DNA of 64,000 nucleotides, taken from contig NZ_NOLJ01000002.1 of assembly GCF_002246015.1 (NCBI RefSeq), positions 402,174 to 466,173 of the forward strand, in the 5' to 3' direction. Origin of the DNA: Nostoc sp. 'Peltigera membranacea cyanobiont' 210A (GTDB lineage: Bacteria > Cyanobacteriota > Cyanobacteriia > Cyanobacteriales > Nostocaceae). Position 1 is the first letter of the stretch. Every line of letters starts with the position of its first letter. The notes under the pieces are model-generated. The model was not told where the DNA came from, did not search any database, and worked only from the letters and a program-made list of their open reading frames with translations. Made by a program: the position numbers and the translations under genes. Positions 27,157 to 35,675 of the stretch are shown here, piece after piece.

Positions 27157-27218
27157 TTAAGTATTTAATCTAAAATAAAACTAAAATTTGGAGAATATAG
27201 CTAATTGAATAGTAGAAA

Positions 27219-27665
27219 ATGAATACCACAAAAACACGTATATATATTTCTGGTGCGTTGACAGGTATTGATAACTTAGATAAAATCAAGGCTTTTTATA
27301 CAGCGATCGGCTCACTTTGCGACGAAATAGGATTTCAGAGTTATGTTCCCCATCTAAACACTGACCCCATAGGTCATCCTAATATCAGCCCTCGTCAAGT
27401 TTTTGATACTGACAAGCAGCAAGTTAGCAAATCTAACCTAGTTATTGCCTACATTGGTTATGCCTCGCTAGGTGTAGGGATGGAACTAGCATATGCAGAT
27501 ACGAATGCTATTCCAATTATTTTACTCTACGAAAGAGGTAAAGTAATATCGAGATTCCCTCGTGGTATACCTACTGTATTTTCTGAAATCGAGTTCAAAG
27601 ACTATAAAGATGCTTTGACTCAACTTGAAAGTGTTTTGAAACAGTGGAGACAACAGCACAAATAA
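27219..27665 (+). CDS. nucleoside 2-deoxyribosyltransferase-like protein
   Basis: 148 residues with the Rossmann-like NDT fold. YISGALTGIDN opens the nucleotide site at residues 9-19. SKSNLVIAYIGYASLGVGME and ELAYA follow, where Glu89 in GMELAYA sits at the family catalytic position. Members exchange the base on deoxynucleosides or hydrolyse deoxynucleoside monophosphates. The gene is co-directional with the deaminase genes but is separated from them by a MITE-bearing 410-bp gap. Related domains also act as phage-defence effectors (NAD or nucleotide cleavage), so the activity needs testing. The ATG at 27219 has no strong ribosome-binding site. Confidence 0.75.
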   Translation: MNTTKTRIYISGALTGIDNLDKIKAFYTAIGSLCDEIGFQSYVPHLNTDPIGHPNISPRQVFDTDKQQVSKSNLVIAYIGYASLGVGMELAYADTNAIPIILLYERGKVISRFPRGIPTVFSEIEFKDYKDALTQLESVLKQWRQQHK

Positions 27666-27754
27666 AAATCCTTATCAGCGCCATTCTCCTCCACTTAAAT
27701 ACTACCAGTGGCAACTCACCTTTTGCAGCAACTTATCAATTGGAGATGGATTGT

Positions 27755-28291
27755 TTAAGGTCGATAACTCCGGCGGATTTCTGTAATTTGATCTGCCACA
27801 TCAAGAAGAGATTTTGGCATCTCTGGCCCTGTGAGAATGATATCGACGTGGGGAGGGCGTTTTGCCAAAAACGCTAAAACTTCCGTTTCAGGAATTAAAC
27901 CAAAGTTAATCGCTAAACTTAACTCATCTAAGACTACGAGAGAATACTTACTCGCACACACTACTTGTTGTGTATACTGCCACAGCTTTTGTAAAGCTTG
28001 GTTTTCCGTATCGTCTAAATGCGGTGTATCGATACAACGAGGCAAATCACAGCGAATCCAATCTAAATTTTGTCCTAATTGGATGGGTCGATCCTGTCCT
28101 TGGCGAATACCTCCTTTGAGGAACTGTACTATTAATACAGCCGTTCCTTGTCCAGCTATTCTCAGTGATTGAGCCATCACGCTCGTAAAAAAGTTGCGAT
28201 GAGAGCTAGTGAAAACTTGCACTAGTCCTTCAACTGGATATGGTAGGGTTAGGGTTGAATTGATACTTTGACTTTCTAGCTGGGCAACCAT
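27755..28291 (-). CDS. CobA/CobO-like P-loop family protein with degenerate Walker A
   Basis: 178 residues related to ATP:corrinoid adenosyltransferase: GTAVLIVQFLKGGIRQGQDR, LVVLDELSLAINFGLIPETE, and VDIILTGPEMPKSLLDVADQ with ITEIR all align with CobA/BtuR. The position where CobA has GNGKGKTTAA reads VFTSSHRNFFTSVMAQSLRI, so the Walker A Gly-Lys-Thr/Ser is missing. It is probably not a working adenosyltransferase and may be a paralogue with a new role. It is convergent with the deoxyribosyltransferase-like gene (90-bp gap). ATG 28291 fits the family N-terminus. Confidence 0.8.
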   Translation of the reverse strand: MVAQLESQSINSTLTLPYPVEGLVQVFTSSHRNFFTSVMAQSLRIAGQGTAVLIVQFLKGGIRQGQDRPIQLGQNLDWIRCDLPRCIDTPHLDDTENQALQKLWQYTQQVVCASKYSLVVLDELSLAINFGLIPETEVLAFLAKRPPHVDIILTGPEMPKSLLDVADQITEIRRSYRP

Positions 28292-28637
28292 AAGGTTAAG
28301 TTAAAAAAATACAACAAGTTAAGGGTTATTGCTGGCGGTAATTCTGATAAATTTGCCTGTATAATCAATCTGGTTTTCACAGGTGTGGTGGATTTGGCAA
28401 ATTGCATTCTTAGTCAAACACTACGTTTGTATTGAAGTCAAGGGTTATTTTGATTTAAATTTTTTTCGTCTTTTATCGGAAATGAGTTGTAAAAATGAAA
28501 ACATAAGAGTTACAGTCCCAATTATTCAAAAAAGCTAGGCAGAACATCTGAAAATCGCTAAATGTTAGATTTGTCGGTTGTTTGGGCAAAACAGACTTAG
28601 CTAGTAGTGAATTTGACAGGATGAGGAGTAAATCGTT
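28292..28637. other. divergent intergenic region, no feature recognised
   Basis: About 345 bp between the CobA-like gene (minus) and the adenylate-kinase-like gene (plus), so it must hold both promoters. It is AT-rich, and I see no repeat, hairpin or RNA motif that I can support. Confidence 0.35.
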
Positions 28638-29261
28638 GTGAGATTGGTGATTCTGGGAGGTTCAGGATCGGGGAAAAGCACTCAAGCACAAAGGCTTTGC
28701 AGATACCTTGATATTCCTCTGATTTCCACAGGTGACATTTTACGGTCAGCAATATCTGGCAATCAGCCCCTGCCGGAATTCCGATGGTTGGAAGCCGATC
28801 CTCGGACTTCTCTTTCGGTTTACGCTAGCTTGAGTGAACTAGGCTACCACGCACAACCCTACATCCAAAAAGGGGAGTTAGTTCCAGACGAAATGATCGT
28901 TGAATTGATCCGAATACGGCTCAGACAACCAGATATTAACTCCGATTGGGTGTTAGAAGGCTATCCCCGTACTGCTTTCCAAGCTGAAGAATTAGATTTT
29001 TTATTGGATGATTTAGGGCAAAAGCTAGATTGGGCAATTTATCTCCAAGTCCCGGAAGCTGTCATGGTTAACCGCTCCTTAGGGCGATCGCTACCAGATG
29101 ACCAACCGGAAATCGTGCAGCGCCGTGTAGAATTATTCTACGATCGCACCATTCCCATCCTAGAATATTACGACCGTCGTCGCTGCTTGTTGACCATCAA
29201 CGGCGACCAATCACCAGAGATGGTGCAGCAAAATATTTTGACTCTGCTTTCAGTTCCTTGA
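28638..29261 (+). CDS. adenylate kinase family protein (paralogue)
   Basis: 207-residue nucleoside monophosphate kinase. The P-loop GGSGSGKST is at 7-15, followed by the NMP-binding STGDILRSAI and VLEGYPRTAFQAEELDF (the DGFPR motif with a Glu-Gly-Tyr variant). The LID region is short. Residues 43-80 carry an insert (PLPEFRWLEADPRTSLSVYA) not usual in Adk, so this is more likely a second paralogue than the housekeeping adk of the ribosomal operon. The start is a GTG at 28638 with GAGGAG about 10 bases before it. The substrate is expected to be AMP but is unproven. A heptamer repeat follows. Confidence 0.82.
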   Translation: MRLVILGGSGSGKSTQAQRLCRYLDIPLISTGDILRSAISGNQPLPEFRWLEADPRTSLSVYASLSELGYHAQPYIQKGELVPDEMIVELIRIRLRQPDINSDWVLEGYPRTAFQAEELDFLLDDLGQKLDWAIYLQVPEAVMVNRSLGRSLPDDQPEIVQRRVELFYDRTIPILEYYDRRRCLLTINGDQSPEMVQQNILTLLSVP

Positions 29262-29428
29262 AGAGTGCTGAGTGCTGTTAGCGGATAGCTAAGGTTTAGC
29301 CCGTGCTGAGTGGGAGAGTTAGGAGTTAGGAAAAATTATTGCCAACGCCCAATGCCCAATGCCCAAAAAGATGATTTACAACACTAAGGTAATCTTAAGG
29401 CAGTATTGTAAAACTTGAGGCAATTCCA

Positions 29429-30172
29429 ATGGCTTGGCAGCGTCCTGATGGTCGGATTCCCTACGAACTACGTCCGATTAGCTTTCACCCCAGTTTCACC
29501 CGCTTTGCCCCCGGTTCTGTTCTTGCAAGATGCGGTGATACGCAAGTACTTTGTACCGTTAGCGTTAATAAGGGAGTTCCGAAGTTTCTCGAAGGAACTG
29601 GTAAAGGCTGGCTAACTGCTGAGTACCGAATGTTACCATCTGCTACCCAAAAACGCCAAGAAAGGGAATTATTGAAATTATCTGGACGGACGCAAGAAAT
29701 TCAACGTCTAATCGGACGTAGCTTACGCGCAGCAGTGGATTTTGAGGCACTGGGAGAACGCACGCTGACTGTGGATGCTGATGTGTTGCAAGCAGATGCC
29801 GGAACTCGGACGACAGCCATTACAGGCTCCTTTGTGGCGTTGGCTCATGCGGTTTCTAAATTATTGCAAGAGGGCGTGTTGGAGCGATCGCCTTTGTGTG
29901 GACAGGTAGCAGCAGTTTCCGTAGGATTACTGGAGGGAGAGCCATTTTTGGATCTAAATTATATCGAAGATGTGGCTGCAACAGTAGATTTTAATGTAGT
30001 GATGAATCAACATCTGGGAATCATTGAAGTCCAAGGAACAGCCGAAGAAGGCAGCTTTAGCCGCACTCAGTTAGATCAACTGTTAGATGTTGCCCAAAAA
30101 GGAATTCAGGAATTGTTAATTGCCCAACGTGAAGCGATCCCTAACTGGGAAGCGTTGTTTGTAATTAATTAG
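29429..30172 (+). CDS. rph: ribonuclease PH
   Basis: 247-residue phosphorolytic 3'-5' exoribonuclease that trims tRNA 3' ends, using phosphate and acting as a hexamer. Family blocks seen are [79 protein letters not shown], and [20 protein letters not shown] with GSFVAL. The ATG at 29429 matches the family start. The upstream gap carries CCAATGC heptamer repeats (29345-29372), so regulation from the preceding kinase gene is unlikely. This is a standard housekeeping gene. Confidence 0.96.
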   Translation: MAWQRPDGRIPYELRPISFHPSFTRFAPGSVLARCGDTQVLCTVSVNKGVPKFLEGTGKGWLTAEYRMLPSATQKRQERELLKLSGRTQEIQRLIGRSLRAAVDFEALGERTLTVDADVLQADAGTRTTAITGSFVALAHAVSKLLQEGVLERSPLCGQVAAVSVGLLEGEPFLDLNYIEDVAATVDFNVVMNQHLGIIEVQGTAEEGSFSRTQLDQLLDVAQKGIQELLIAQREAIPNWEALFVIN

Positions 30173-30437
30173 TTTTATTAATTTTTAATAAGAATTAATA
30201 AATGTATCCTTTATGGCGTTAATCAACCAAGTATCAAGTAACTGGATGTAAATAAAAATAATCATGACAGTAGTTAGTACGACTGACTACTGAAAACTTA
30301 CTGTTGAAGGTGATAAGGAGGTCTAAGTTTTTCCAGCTTACTTAATCCACGATGTTAAATGTTTCAAAAGTTAAAAAGGGAGATTGTAATAAGTTCGGTA
30401 TTGTATTGCTGGAAGCCAGCAATATGATGATGAAACC

Positions 30438-31160
30438 ATGAACAAAACCGTTGAAGTTCTACCGGATCAGCCGGCGCTGGTTGCACGAGCGCTAGAATTA
30501 ATTTTGTCTAAGTTAGAAACTGCCATTGAGCAGCGGGGGCAGTTTACTATCGCTTTATCTGGCGGCAGTACACCTAAACCGTTATACGAAGCGATCGCTA
30601 CTCAAAAACTGCCTTGGGATAAAATTCATATATTCTGGGGAGATGAGCGTTACGTACCACCAGATCACCCCGATAGCAATGAACTGATGACGCGTCGTGC
30701 GTGGCTAGATCGCGTTGATATTCCAGCGACTAACATTCACCCCGTACCAACTTTAGAAGCCAATCCAGAACTGGCTGCTGCCAAGTATGAACAACATCTC
30801 AAAGAATTTTTCAATTCTTCTGGGGTCGAGTTTCCCCCCTTGGATGTAGTATTACTAGGAATGGGTGATGATGCACATACTGCATCTTTGTTTCCCCACA
30901 CAGAGGCTCTTAAAGTACGCGATCGCCTTGTAACTGTGGGTAATAAAGACGGAAACCCCAGGATAAGTTTCACATACCCCTTCATCAACTCTGCTCGTAG
31001 CGTGATTTTTCTGGTTGCTGGTGCGAATAAACGACCAGCTTTAGCGCAAGTCTTTGCACCTGTAGCCGATGACTTTACTTACCCATCCCGCTTAATTCAG
31101 CCCCAAGGAGAACTTTGGTGGCTGCTGGATGCGGCAGCAGGTTTGGAACTTCAACATTAA
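30438..31160 (+). CDS. pgl: 6-phosphogluconolactonase
   Basis: 240 residues (DevB/Pgl family). It hydrolyses 6-phosphogluconolactone in the oxidative pentose phosphate pathway, the main source of NADPH for dark metabolism and for heterocysts. Motifs are TIALSGGSTPKPLYEAIATQ, HIFWGDERYVPPDHPDSNEL and VVLLGMGDDAHTASLFPHTE. The zwf and gnd genes are not adjacent. The ATG at 30438 opens the family N-terminus (MNKTVEVLPDQPALVARAL). A repeat tract of TGCTTCCCC units lies 40 bp after the stop. Confidence 0.95.
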   Translation: MNKTVEVLPDQPALVARALELILSKLETAIEQRGQFTIALSGGSTPKPLYEAIATQKLPWDKIHIFWGDERYVPPDHPDSNELMTRRAWLDRVDIPATNIHPVPTLEANPELAAAKYEQHLKEFFNSSGVEFPPLDVVLLGMGDDAHTASLFPHTEALKVRDRLVTVGNKDGNPRISFTYPFINSARSVIFLVAGANKRPALAQVFAPVADDFTYPSRLIQPQGELWWLLDAAAGLELQH

Positions 31161-31205
31161 ATAATGGGGAATTGGGGATTGGGGAGTGAGCAATAATCAA
31201 TAGTT

Positions 31206-31272
31206 TTTCTTCCCCTGCTTCCCCTGCTTCCCCTGCTTCCCCTGCTCCCCCTGCCTCCCCTGCTCCCTCATC
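31206..31272. repeat. TGCTTCCCC nonamer tandem repeat
   Basis: About seven copies of the 9-bp unit (CCCCTGCTT / CCCCTGCTC / CCCCTGCCT variants) lie between pgl and the FHA gene. The same unit appears inside the coding sequence at 62430-62475. Confidence 0.9.
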
Positions 31273-31400
31273 CTTTTCCCCGCATAAGAGTGTCTTCATT
31301 GTTCCATTAGCAGTAATTGCTAGAATCTAAAGCTAGGGCCGCCCTCTGCTTGCCAGTCCTAACTATATTTATGATGATCTTGAACAAAGGCTAAATATCG

Positions 31401-32279
31401 ATGATCGTCTGCCCTAATTGCAATCATCCCAATCCTGATGGCGCTGTCCAGTGTGAAGCTTGCTATACACCATTACCTGCGACTACTAATTGTCCCAGTT
31501 GTGGGGCAACTGTGCAGGCAGATGCTGCATTCTGCGGTCAGTGTGGCTACAACCTTCACTCCGCAGGAGTTCCACACGTTCATCCCGCAGTAGCTACAAC
31601 AGTCACTCCCGATATTCCCGTGGAAGTGCCAGCGTTAGTTCCACCCGATCCATTGTTAGAACTTTTACAACCAGATGCTTTGGGAATGAGCGGTTCTACT
31701 AACTCCCATCCTCCCGAATCATCTTTACCACCAACAGAGATGGCAGTTCCCCCAGAACCTACGCCACAGATGCCTGTTGCAGAAAGCAGCCCTCCAGAAT
31801 CTGTGTCAACCGTTGTAGCTCAACCCGTAGTGTCTGGACAAAGTAGTATTCCGACTCCACCTCCTGTGGAACCAGCACCAGCCTCTGAAGCCGAAGTAGA
31901 AGAGCCAGCACCAGCACCAACTGCAACTGTTGCCAGAACGCAATTGCAGCAGGTTACAGCCCGGTTACTCCACATTCAAAGCGATCGCTTAATTGAATTG
32001 CCGCAAAATTTCTCTGTGATTCATATCGGCAAGCCCAATGACCGGATTCCTCCTGATATAGATGTTTCAGGATTTCCCAATTCCGAAATTGTCTCGCGGA
32101 TTCATGCAGATATTCGCGTCGAGGGAGATGCCCATTATGTAGAGGATGTGGGAAGTTCTAATGGCACTTACGTTAATAATTTGCCACTTTTACCAGGGAA
32201 CCGTCATCGCTTGCGACCAGGCGATCGCATTAGCTTGGGTAAAGGAGACTTGATGACATTCCTCTTTCAACTTGCTTAA
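31401..32279 (+). CDS. fraH: FraH-like zinc-ribbon and FHA protein
   Basis: 292 residues. Residues 1-50 are a double zinc ribbon: CPNCNHPNPDGAVQCEAC and CPSCGATVQADAAFCGQC. A long Pro/Val/Glu-rich linker runs to about 175. The C-terminal FHA domain (SVIHIGKPNDRIPPDIDVSG, SEIVSRIHADIRVEGDAHYV, VGSSNGTYVNNLPLLPGN) binds phosphothreonine peptides. This domain order matches FraH of heterocyst-forming cyanobacteria, where fraH mutants fragment their filaments. No membrane span is seen. The ATG at 31401 is used. It is probably monocistronic; a small possible ORF with a strong ribosome-binding site follows at 32357. Confidence 0.82.
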   Translation: MIVCPNCNHPNPDGAVQCEACYTPLPATTNCPSCGATVQADAAFCGQCGYNLHSAGVPHVHPAVATTVTPDIPVEVPALVPPDPLLELLQPDALGMSGSTNSHPPESSLPPTEMAVPPEPTPQMPVAESSPPESVSTVVAQPVVSGQSSIPTPPPVEPAPASEAEVEEPAPAPTATVARTQLQQVTARLLHIQSDRLIELPQNFSVIHIGKPNDRIPPDIDVSGFPNSEIVSRIHADIRVEGDAHYVEDVGSSNGTYVNNLPLLPGNRHRLRPGDRISLGKGDLMTFLFQLA

Positions 32280-32356
32280 CTGATTCTTGCTAAATTGTGA
32301 CATCAGTCTAAGTTTTTTCTGCCCATCCTCCGGCATCCATTTTGGAGGAGAAACAA

Positions 32357-32467
32357 ATGAACTGCATCAGACAAGCGACGGATAACTATGTCGTTCTTGA
32401 TAGCGCCATAGTTATCCGTCGCTTTGATGTGCGAATTGTTGCATTGTCTAGCAACTCCATTACCTGA
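32357..32467 (+). CDS. possible 36-residue small protein
   Basis: ATG at 32357 is preceded by GGAGGAG at a good distance. The frame is open for 36 residues (start MNCIRQATD, end SSNSIT) and includes a perfect 18-bp inverted repeat. The strong Shine-Dalgarno is the only positive evidence; the peptide has no recognisable domain. Alternatively it is chance inside an mRNA 3' region. Confidence 0.25.
   Translation: MNCIRQATDNYVVLDSAIVIRRFDVRIVALSSNSIT
32373..32424. repeat. 18-bp perfect inverted repeat after fraH
   Basis: AAGCGACGGATAACTATG (32373-32390) pairs exactly with 32407-32424; the spacer is 16 bases. There is no T-run, so it is not a classic terminator. Confidence 0.8.
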
Positions 32468-32516
32468 ATAATTACACTAGGATGGATGGAAATACACTGC
32501 CAATTTTAGATTTTGA

Positions 32517-32568
32517 ATTTTTCAGAAAATCTAAAATCTAAAATCTAAAATCCAAAATCCAAAATTGA
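32517..32568. repeat. AAAATCT/AAAATCC heptamer repeat
   Basis: Tandem variants of AAAATCTA and AAAATCCA, about five copies, sit immediately before the M50 peptidase gene. Confidence 0.85.
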
Positions 32569-32575
32569 GTGACCT

Positions 32576-33319
32576 ATGAGGGAATCAAGTAAAAATTTTG
32601 AAACCTTGCTCACCAAAGAAGCCCCGCCAGTTGTTGAACGTATGGGGCTTACCTGGCTAGTTGCAGCAGCGATCGCAACTGCTTTATTGTGGCAAGTACC
32701 AGGAGGGGATTATATCTTATACCCATTTACAATTCTGGCAACTTGGTTTCATGAAATGGGTCATGGCTTAATGGCACTGGTATTAGGGGGACAGTTTCAG
32801 AAGTTGCAGATTTTTAGCAATGGTTCCGGTGTCGCAACTTATGGCATCCGGTCGTCATTGGGGCCAATTGGCCCGGCAATAATCGCCGCAGCTGGGCCAA
32901 TGGGGCCACCTCTTGCCGGTGCAGCTTTAATTCTGGCTTCCCGCAGTTTTACAGCAGCAACCCTCTGTTTGAAAATTTTAGGAGGTTTTTTGCTGTTGTC
33001 CACATTAATTTGGGTGCGTTCCTGGTTTGGATTGGTGGCAATTCCCTTACTGGGTTTAATAATCTTAGGTATTTCCCTGAAAGCACCTCGCTGGGCGCAA
33101 GGGTTTGTCATTCAATTTTTGGGTGTACAAGCTTGTGTAAGTACGTACCATCAACTTGATTATCTATTTAGTAGTTCTGCTGGCCCCCTTGGTGCATCTG
33201 ATACAGCGCAAATGCAGCGATATTTGCTTTTACCTTACTGGTTTTGGGGTGGGTTAATGGCGATCGCATCTCTGGTGATTTTAATCCAAAGTCTCCGCGT
33301 TGCTTATCGTTCGGAGTAA
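32576..33319 (+). CDS. M50-family membrane metallopeptidase
   Basis: 247 residues with about seven hydrophobic segments. The zinc motif His-Glu-x-Gly-His is present as WFHEMGHGLMALVLGG in the second helix (~residue 62-77). This fits an intramembrane site-2-protease-type (M50B-like) fold, but no PDZ domain is present. A Gly-rich stretch (PIGPAIIAAAGPMGPPLAGA) lies near 95-115. It is expected in the cytoplasmic or thylakoid membrane. The substrate is unknown and no anti-sigma factor gene is nearby. The start is ATG 32576, about 10 bases past the heptamer repeat tract. A helix-breaking loop follows near residue 203. Confidence 0.85.
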   Translation: MRESSKNFETLLTKEAPPVVERMGLTWLVAAAIATALLWQVPGGDYILYPFTILATWFHEMGHGLMALVLGGQFQKLQIFSNGSGVATYGIRSSLGPIGPAIIAAAGPMGPPLAGAALILASRSFTAATLCLKILGGFLLLSTLIWVRSWFGLVAIPLLGLIILGISLKAPRWAQGFVIQFLGVQACVSTYHQLDYLFSSSAGPLGASDTAQMQRYLLLPYWFWGGLMAIASLVILIQSLRVAYRSE

Positions 33320-33453
33320 TCAGTAAGAGTGAGTAAGAGGCAGCATCAAAGCGATTTCAGAACTAAAATAAAAATTTATCAGTATAATAACCTGGATATT
33401 GTTAAAAAATTTGCCGCTAATAACTCTTGCCTTCGCGGTTCGATACTCTAAGC

Positions 33454-34362
33454 ATGTCCACCCAACCCACAATTCAAAGCATATACACCGATGGTGCTTG
33501 CACTGGTAATCCTGGCCCTGGCGGTTGGGGTGTTGTCGTCTACTTCAGTGACGGCTCAATCCACGAAATGGGCGATGCATCTCCTCATACCACTAATAAT
33601 AAAATGGAGATGCAAGCTGCGATCGCCGCCCTGCAATTTCTGCAAACATCTCAACAAGCCCAACCCATCACCCTTCATACCGATAGTGAATACCTGATTA
33701 ACTGCGTTACCAAATGGGTGAAAGGTTGGAAAAATAAAGGCTGGAAAAAGTCAGATGGTAAACCCGTCCAAAACCAAGACCTTTTAGAAATCCTAGATGA
33801 ACTCAATACCCAACAAGTAAAATGGCAACACGTCCGGGGACATTCTGGTAACATAGGTAACGAACGCTGTGATGCGATCGCTCGCACTTATGCTAGTGGC
33901 AAAACCCCTTCCCTACAACAATTATCTTCCACAGATTTTTATAAATCTTTACCTTCCAAAAATGAACTAAATGTAGCAAAAGTAGCTGATTATGAAAAAA
34001 ACTCTAGAATAACTAACCAAAGTCCGCAAGAAATCAGTACTTCTGCACCAGAAATAACCGTTATGGAACCATCAACCGGGCCAACTGCGGCCGCAACCGA
34101 TGAAAAACCATCAGAAATGAGGGTTTCGCAACTCCGCAGCTTGGTCGAAACTCTGCGTATAGCTGACGAAATTTCCGAAAAAGGCTACTTAATCACCAGT
34201 TCTGAGTTAGCAGACTTGATGGATGTCCACGCCAGCGCTGTCACCAGTCGTGGAGATCAATGGCGCTGGCGAAACTGGATAGTGTCACGGGTACGCCGTG
34301 AAGGAAATCAAATTCTTTGGGAATTGGAACGCGGGGATCAAATAGGAGGTGAAGAGGATTAG
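33454..34362 (+). CDS. rnhA: ribonuclease HI with extra C-terminal domain
   Basis: 302 residues from ATG 33454 (the frame opens at a TTG at 33427, not used). RNase HI cuts RNA in RNA-DNA hybrids. Catalytic residues are visible: Asp in YTDGACTGNPGPGGWG, Glu in NKMEMQAAIAAL, Asp in LHTDSEYLINCV, and the final Asp in GNERCDAIARTY. After residue ~150 comes a linker and a ~75-residue C-terminal unit (LRIADEISEKGYLITSSELA, DLMDVHASAVTSRGDQWRWR, WIVSRVRREGNQILWELE) that looks helical and DNA- or RNA-binding. Normal RnhA ends near residue 155, so this is a long form. Confidence 0.93.
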   Translation: MSTQPTIQSIYTDGACTGNPGPGGWGVVVYFSDGSIHEMGDASPHTTNNKMEMQAAIAALQFLQTSQQAQPITLHTDSEYLINCVTKWVKGWKNKGWKKSDGKPVQNQDLLEILDELNTQQVKWQHVRGHSGNIGNERCDAIARTYASGKTPSLQQLSSTDFYKSLPSKNELNVAKVADYEKNSRITNQSPQEISTSAPEITVMEPSTGPTAAATDEKPSEMRVSQLRSLVETLRIADEISEKGYLITSSELADLMDVHASAVTSRGDQWRWRNWIVSRVRREGNQILWELERGDQIGGEED

Positions 34363-34447
34363 GGAGCAGGGGAGGCAGGGGAGGCAGGGGGAGAAGAATT
34401 AATAACCAATGCCCAATGCCCAATGCCCAATGCCCAATGCCCAATCC
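34363..34447. repeat. nonamer GGGGAGGCA and heptamer CCCAATG repeats
   Basis: Between rnhA and the convergent cruG stop there are two to three GGGGAGGCA units, then five copies of ATGCCCA. Confidence 0.9.
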
Positions 34448-34451
34448 TCTA

Positions 34452-35675
34452 CTATATATACTTGCGTCCTCGCCACTCGCGCGGGGTGCGGAACGCAGAT
34501 AAGAAGATTCGTAGCACAGCTAAGGGATCAGCCAAAGGGGAAAGCCAGAACAACCAGCCGCCTTTAGCGCTTGTGCGATCGTAAGAAGGTGCGATCGCTA
34601 TTAGCATAGCAAAGCGAATTACCAACAGGAATAAATTCAGTCCCAGCAGCAGGAGTAGGGGAGTGGGTAGAGACGCGATTAATCGCGTCTGTAGCAAGTA
34701 GGAGAGTGGGGGAGAAATCAACAAGTAAGTGAGGACAATTAAAAGCGGTAGACCCTGAACAGATGTGAGTAGCCATAAATCTCCCCACAACTGAGAACGA
34801 GAAGTTGCATCTTTGAGATCGAGACTCCGCCCCCATTCTTTCCACGTCTCCATCGCCCCTTCATACATGCGTACCTTCAAGACTTTTGCGCCATCTAAAA
34901 AGCCCACCTTATACCCTTGGATAGCAATATTGCGTGCCAAGGTGACATCATCACAAAAAGAACCACTCGCACTGCTATAACCACCTACAGCAGCTAAAAC
35001 GGAGCGACGACACAAAAAACACTGCCCATTTGCCATTACCCGTTCTGGTTGCTCTGTATTGATCCCCGCTGGGTCAAATCGGTAAAGCAAAGTCATCAAC
35101 AAAGCAGGTTGTAGCCAGCACTCCCCAGGATATTTGAGGACGAACTGGGGTGAAAGGGAAACCAGATCATAGCCTTGTGCTTCGGCCGTCTTCACCAAAC
35201 CAGCAACTAAACCAGGATGGGGTTGGATATCAGCATCCAGCCCCAGAAACCACTGACTAGCCTCGGAGCTATATAGAAAACCGTTATGCAACGCCCAAGG
35301 ACGCCCCACCCAACCAGAGGGTAAGGGATCATCTGTCATCAGGCGAAAACGCGGGTCTTTCTGCTGTAAGGCTTTTACCAAGTCGGGAGTACCATCACTG
35401 GACTTACTGTCTACAACCATAATTTCCCGAACTTCATAGCTTTGCTGACTTAAACCAGCCAACAGAGGGCTAATGCGAAGCGCTTCGTTCAGTGTGGGAA
35501 CAACGATGCTAACCCTACCCAAAAGCTCAGGTGTCGGCTGTTGGGGTTCTATTGGAGGATGGCGTCTTGGCCCCTTTAACAGGCGCGAAAACAGAATCGC
35601 CGTTGCTGGTACTTGGATAAGTAGCAAGAAAAGGGAGATAGCGCTTTCTACTATCAAAGCGTTGTCATTTGTCAT
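34452..35675 (-). CDS. cruG: carotenoid 2'-O-glycosyltransferase CruG
   Basis: 407-residue membrane glycosyltransferase of family GT2. Residues ~50-260 form the GT-A domain: VSIVVPTLNEALRISPLLAG, IMVVDSKSSDGTPDLV, GLDADIQPHPGLVAG (DxD-type) and GSFCDDVTLARNIAIQGYKV. Hydrophobic segments lie at the N-terminus and in the last 130 residues. CruG adds the sugar to the C2' hydroxyl of myxol-type carotenoids made by CruF, encoded directly upstream. The palindrome at 34671-34690 is read through in frame as QTRLIAS in a loop between helices. The start ATG 35675 is inside a heptamer repeat (ATGACAAATGAC). Confidence 0.85.
   Translation of the reverse strand: MTNDNALIVESAISLFLLLIQVPATAILFSRLLKGPRRHPPIEPQQPTPELLGRVSIVVPTLNEALRISPLLAGLSQQSYEVREIMVVDSKSSDGTPDLVKALQQKDPRFRLMTDDPLPSGWVGRPWALHNGFLYSSEASQWFLGLDADIQPHPGLVAGLVKTAEAQGYDLVSLSPQFVLKYPGECWLQPALLMTLLYRFDPAGINTEQPERVMANGQCFLCRRSVLAAVGGYSSASGSFCDDVTLARNIAIQGYKVGFLDGAKVLKVRMYEGAMETWKEWGRSLDLKDATSRSQLWGDLWLLTSVQGLPLLIVLTYLLISPPLSYLLQTRLIASLPTPLLLLLGLNLFLLVIRFAMLIAIAPSYDRTSAKGGWLFWLSPLADPLAVLRIFLSAFRTPREWRGRKYI
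34671..34690. repeat. 20-bp perfect palindrome inside cruG
   Basis: AGACGCGATTAATCGCGTCT, the same family as at 3063-3082 and 13935-13999. It is read as coding sequence on the minus strand without breaking the frame. Confidence 0.9.

Noticed and set aside
31075..31299. 74-codon minus-strand frame with Gly-Glu-Ala repeats
   Set aside because: Encoded entirely by the TGCTTCCCC nonamer repeat tract, no start support.
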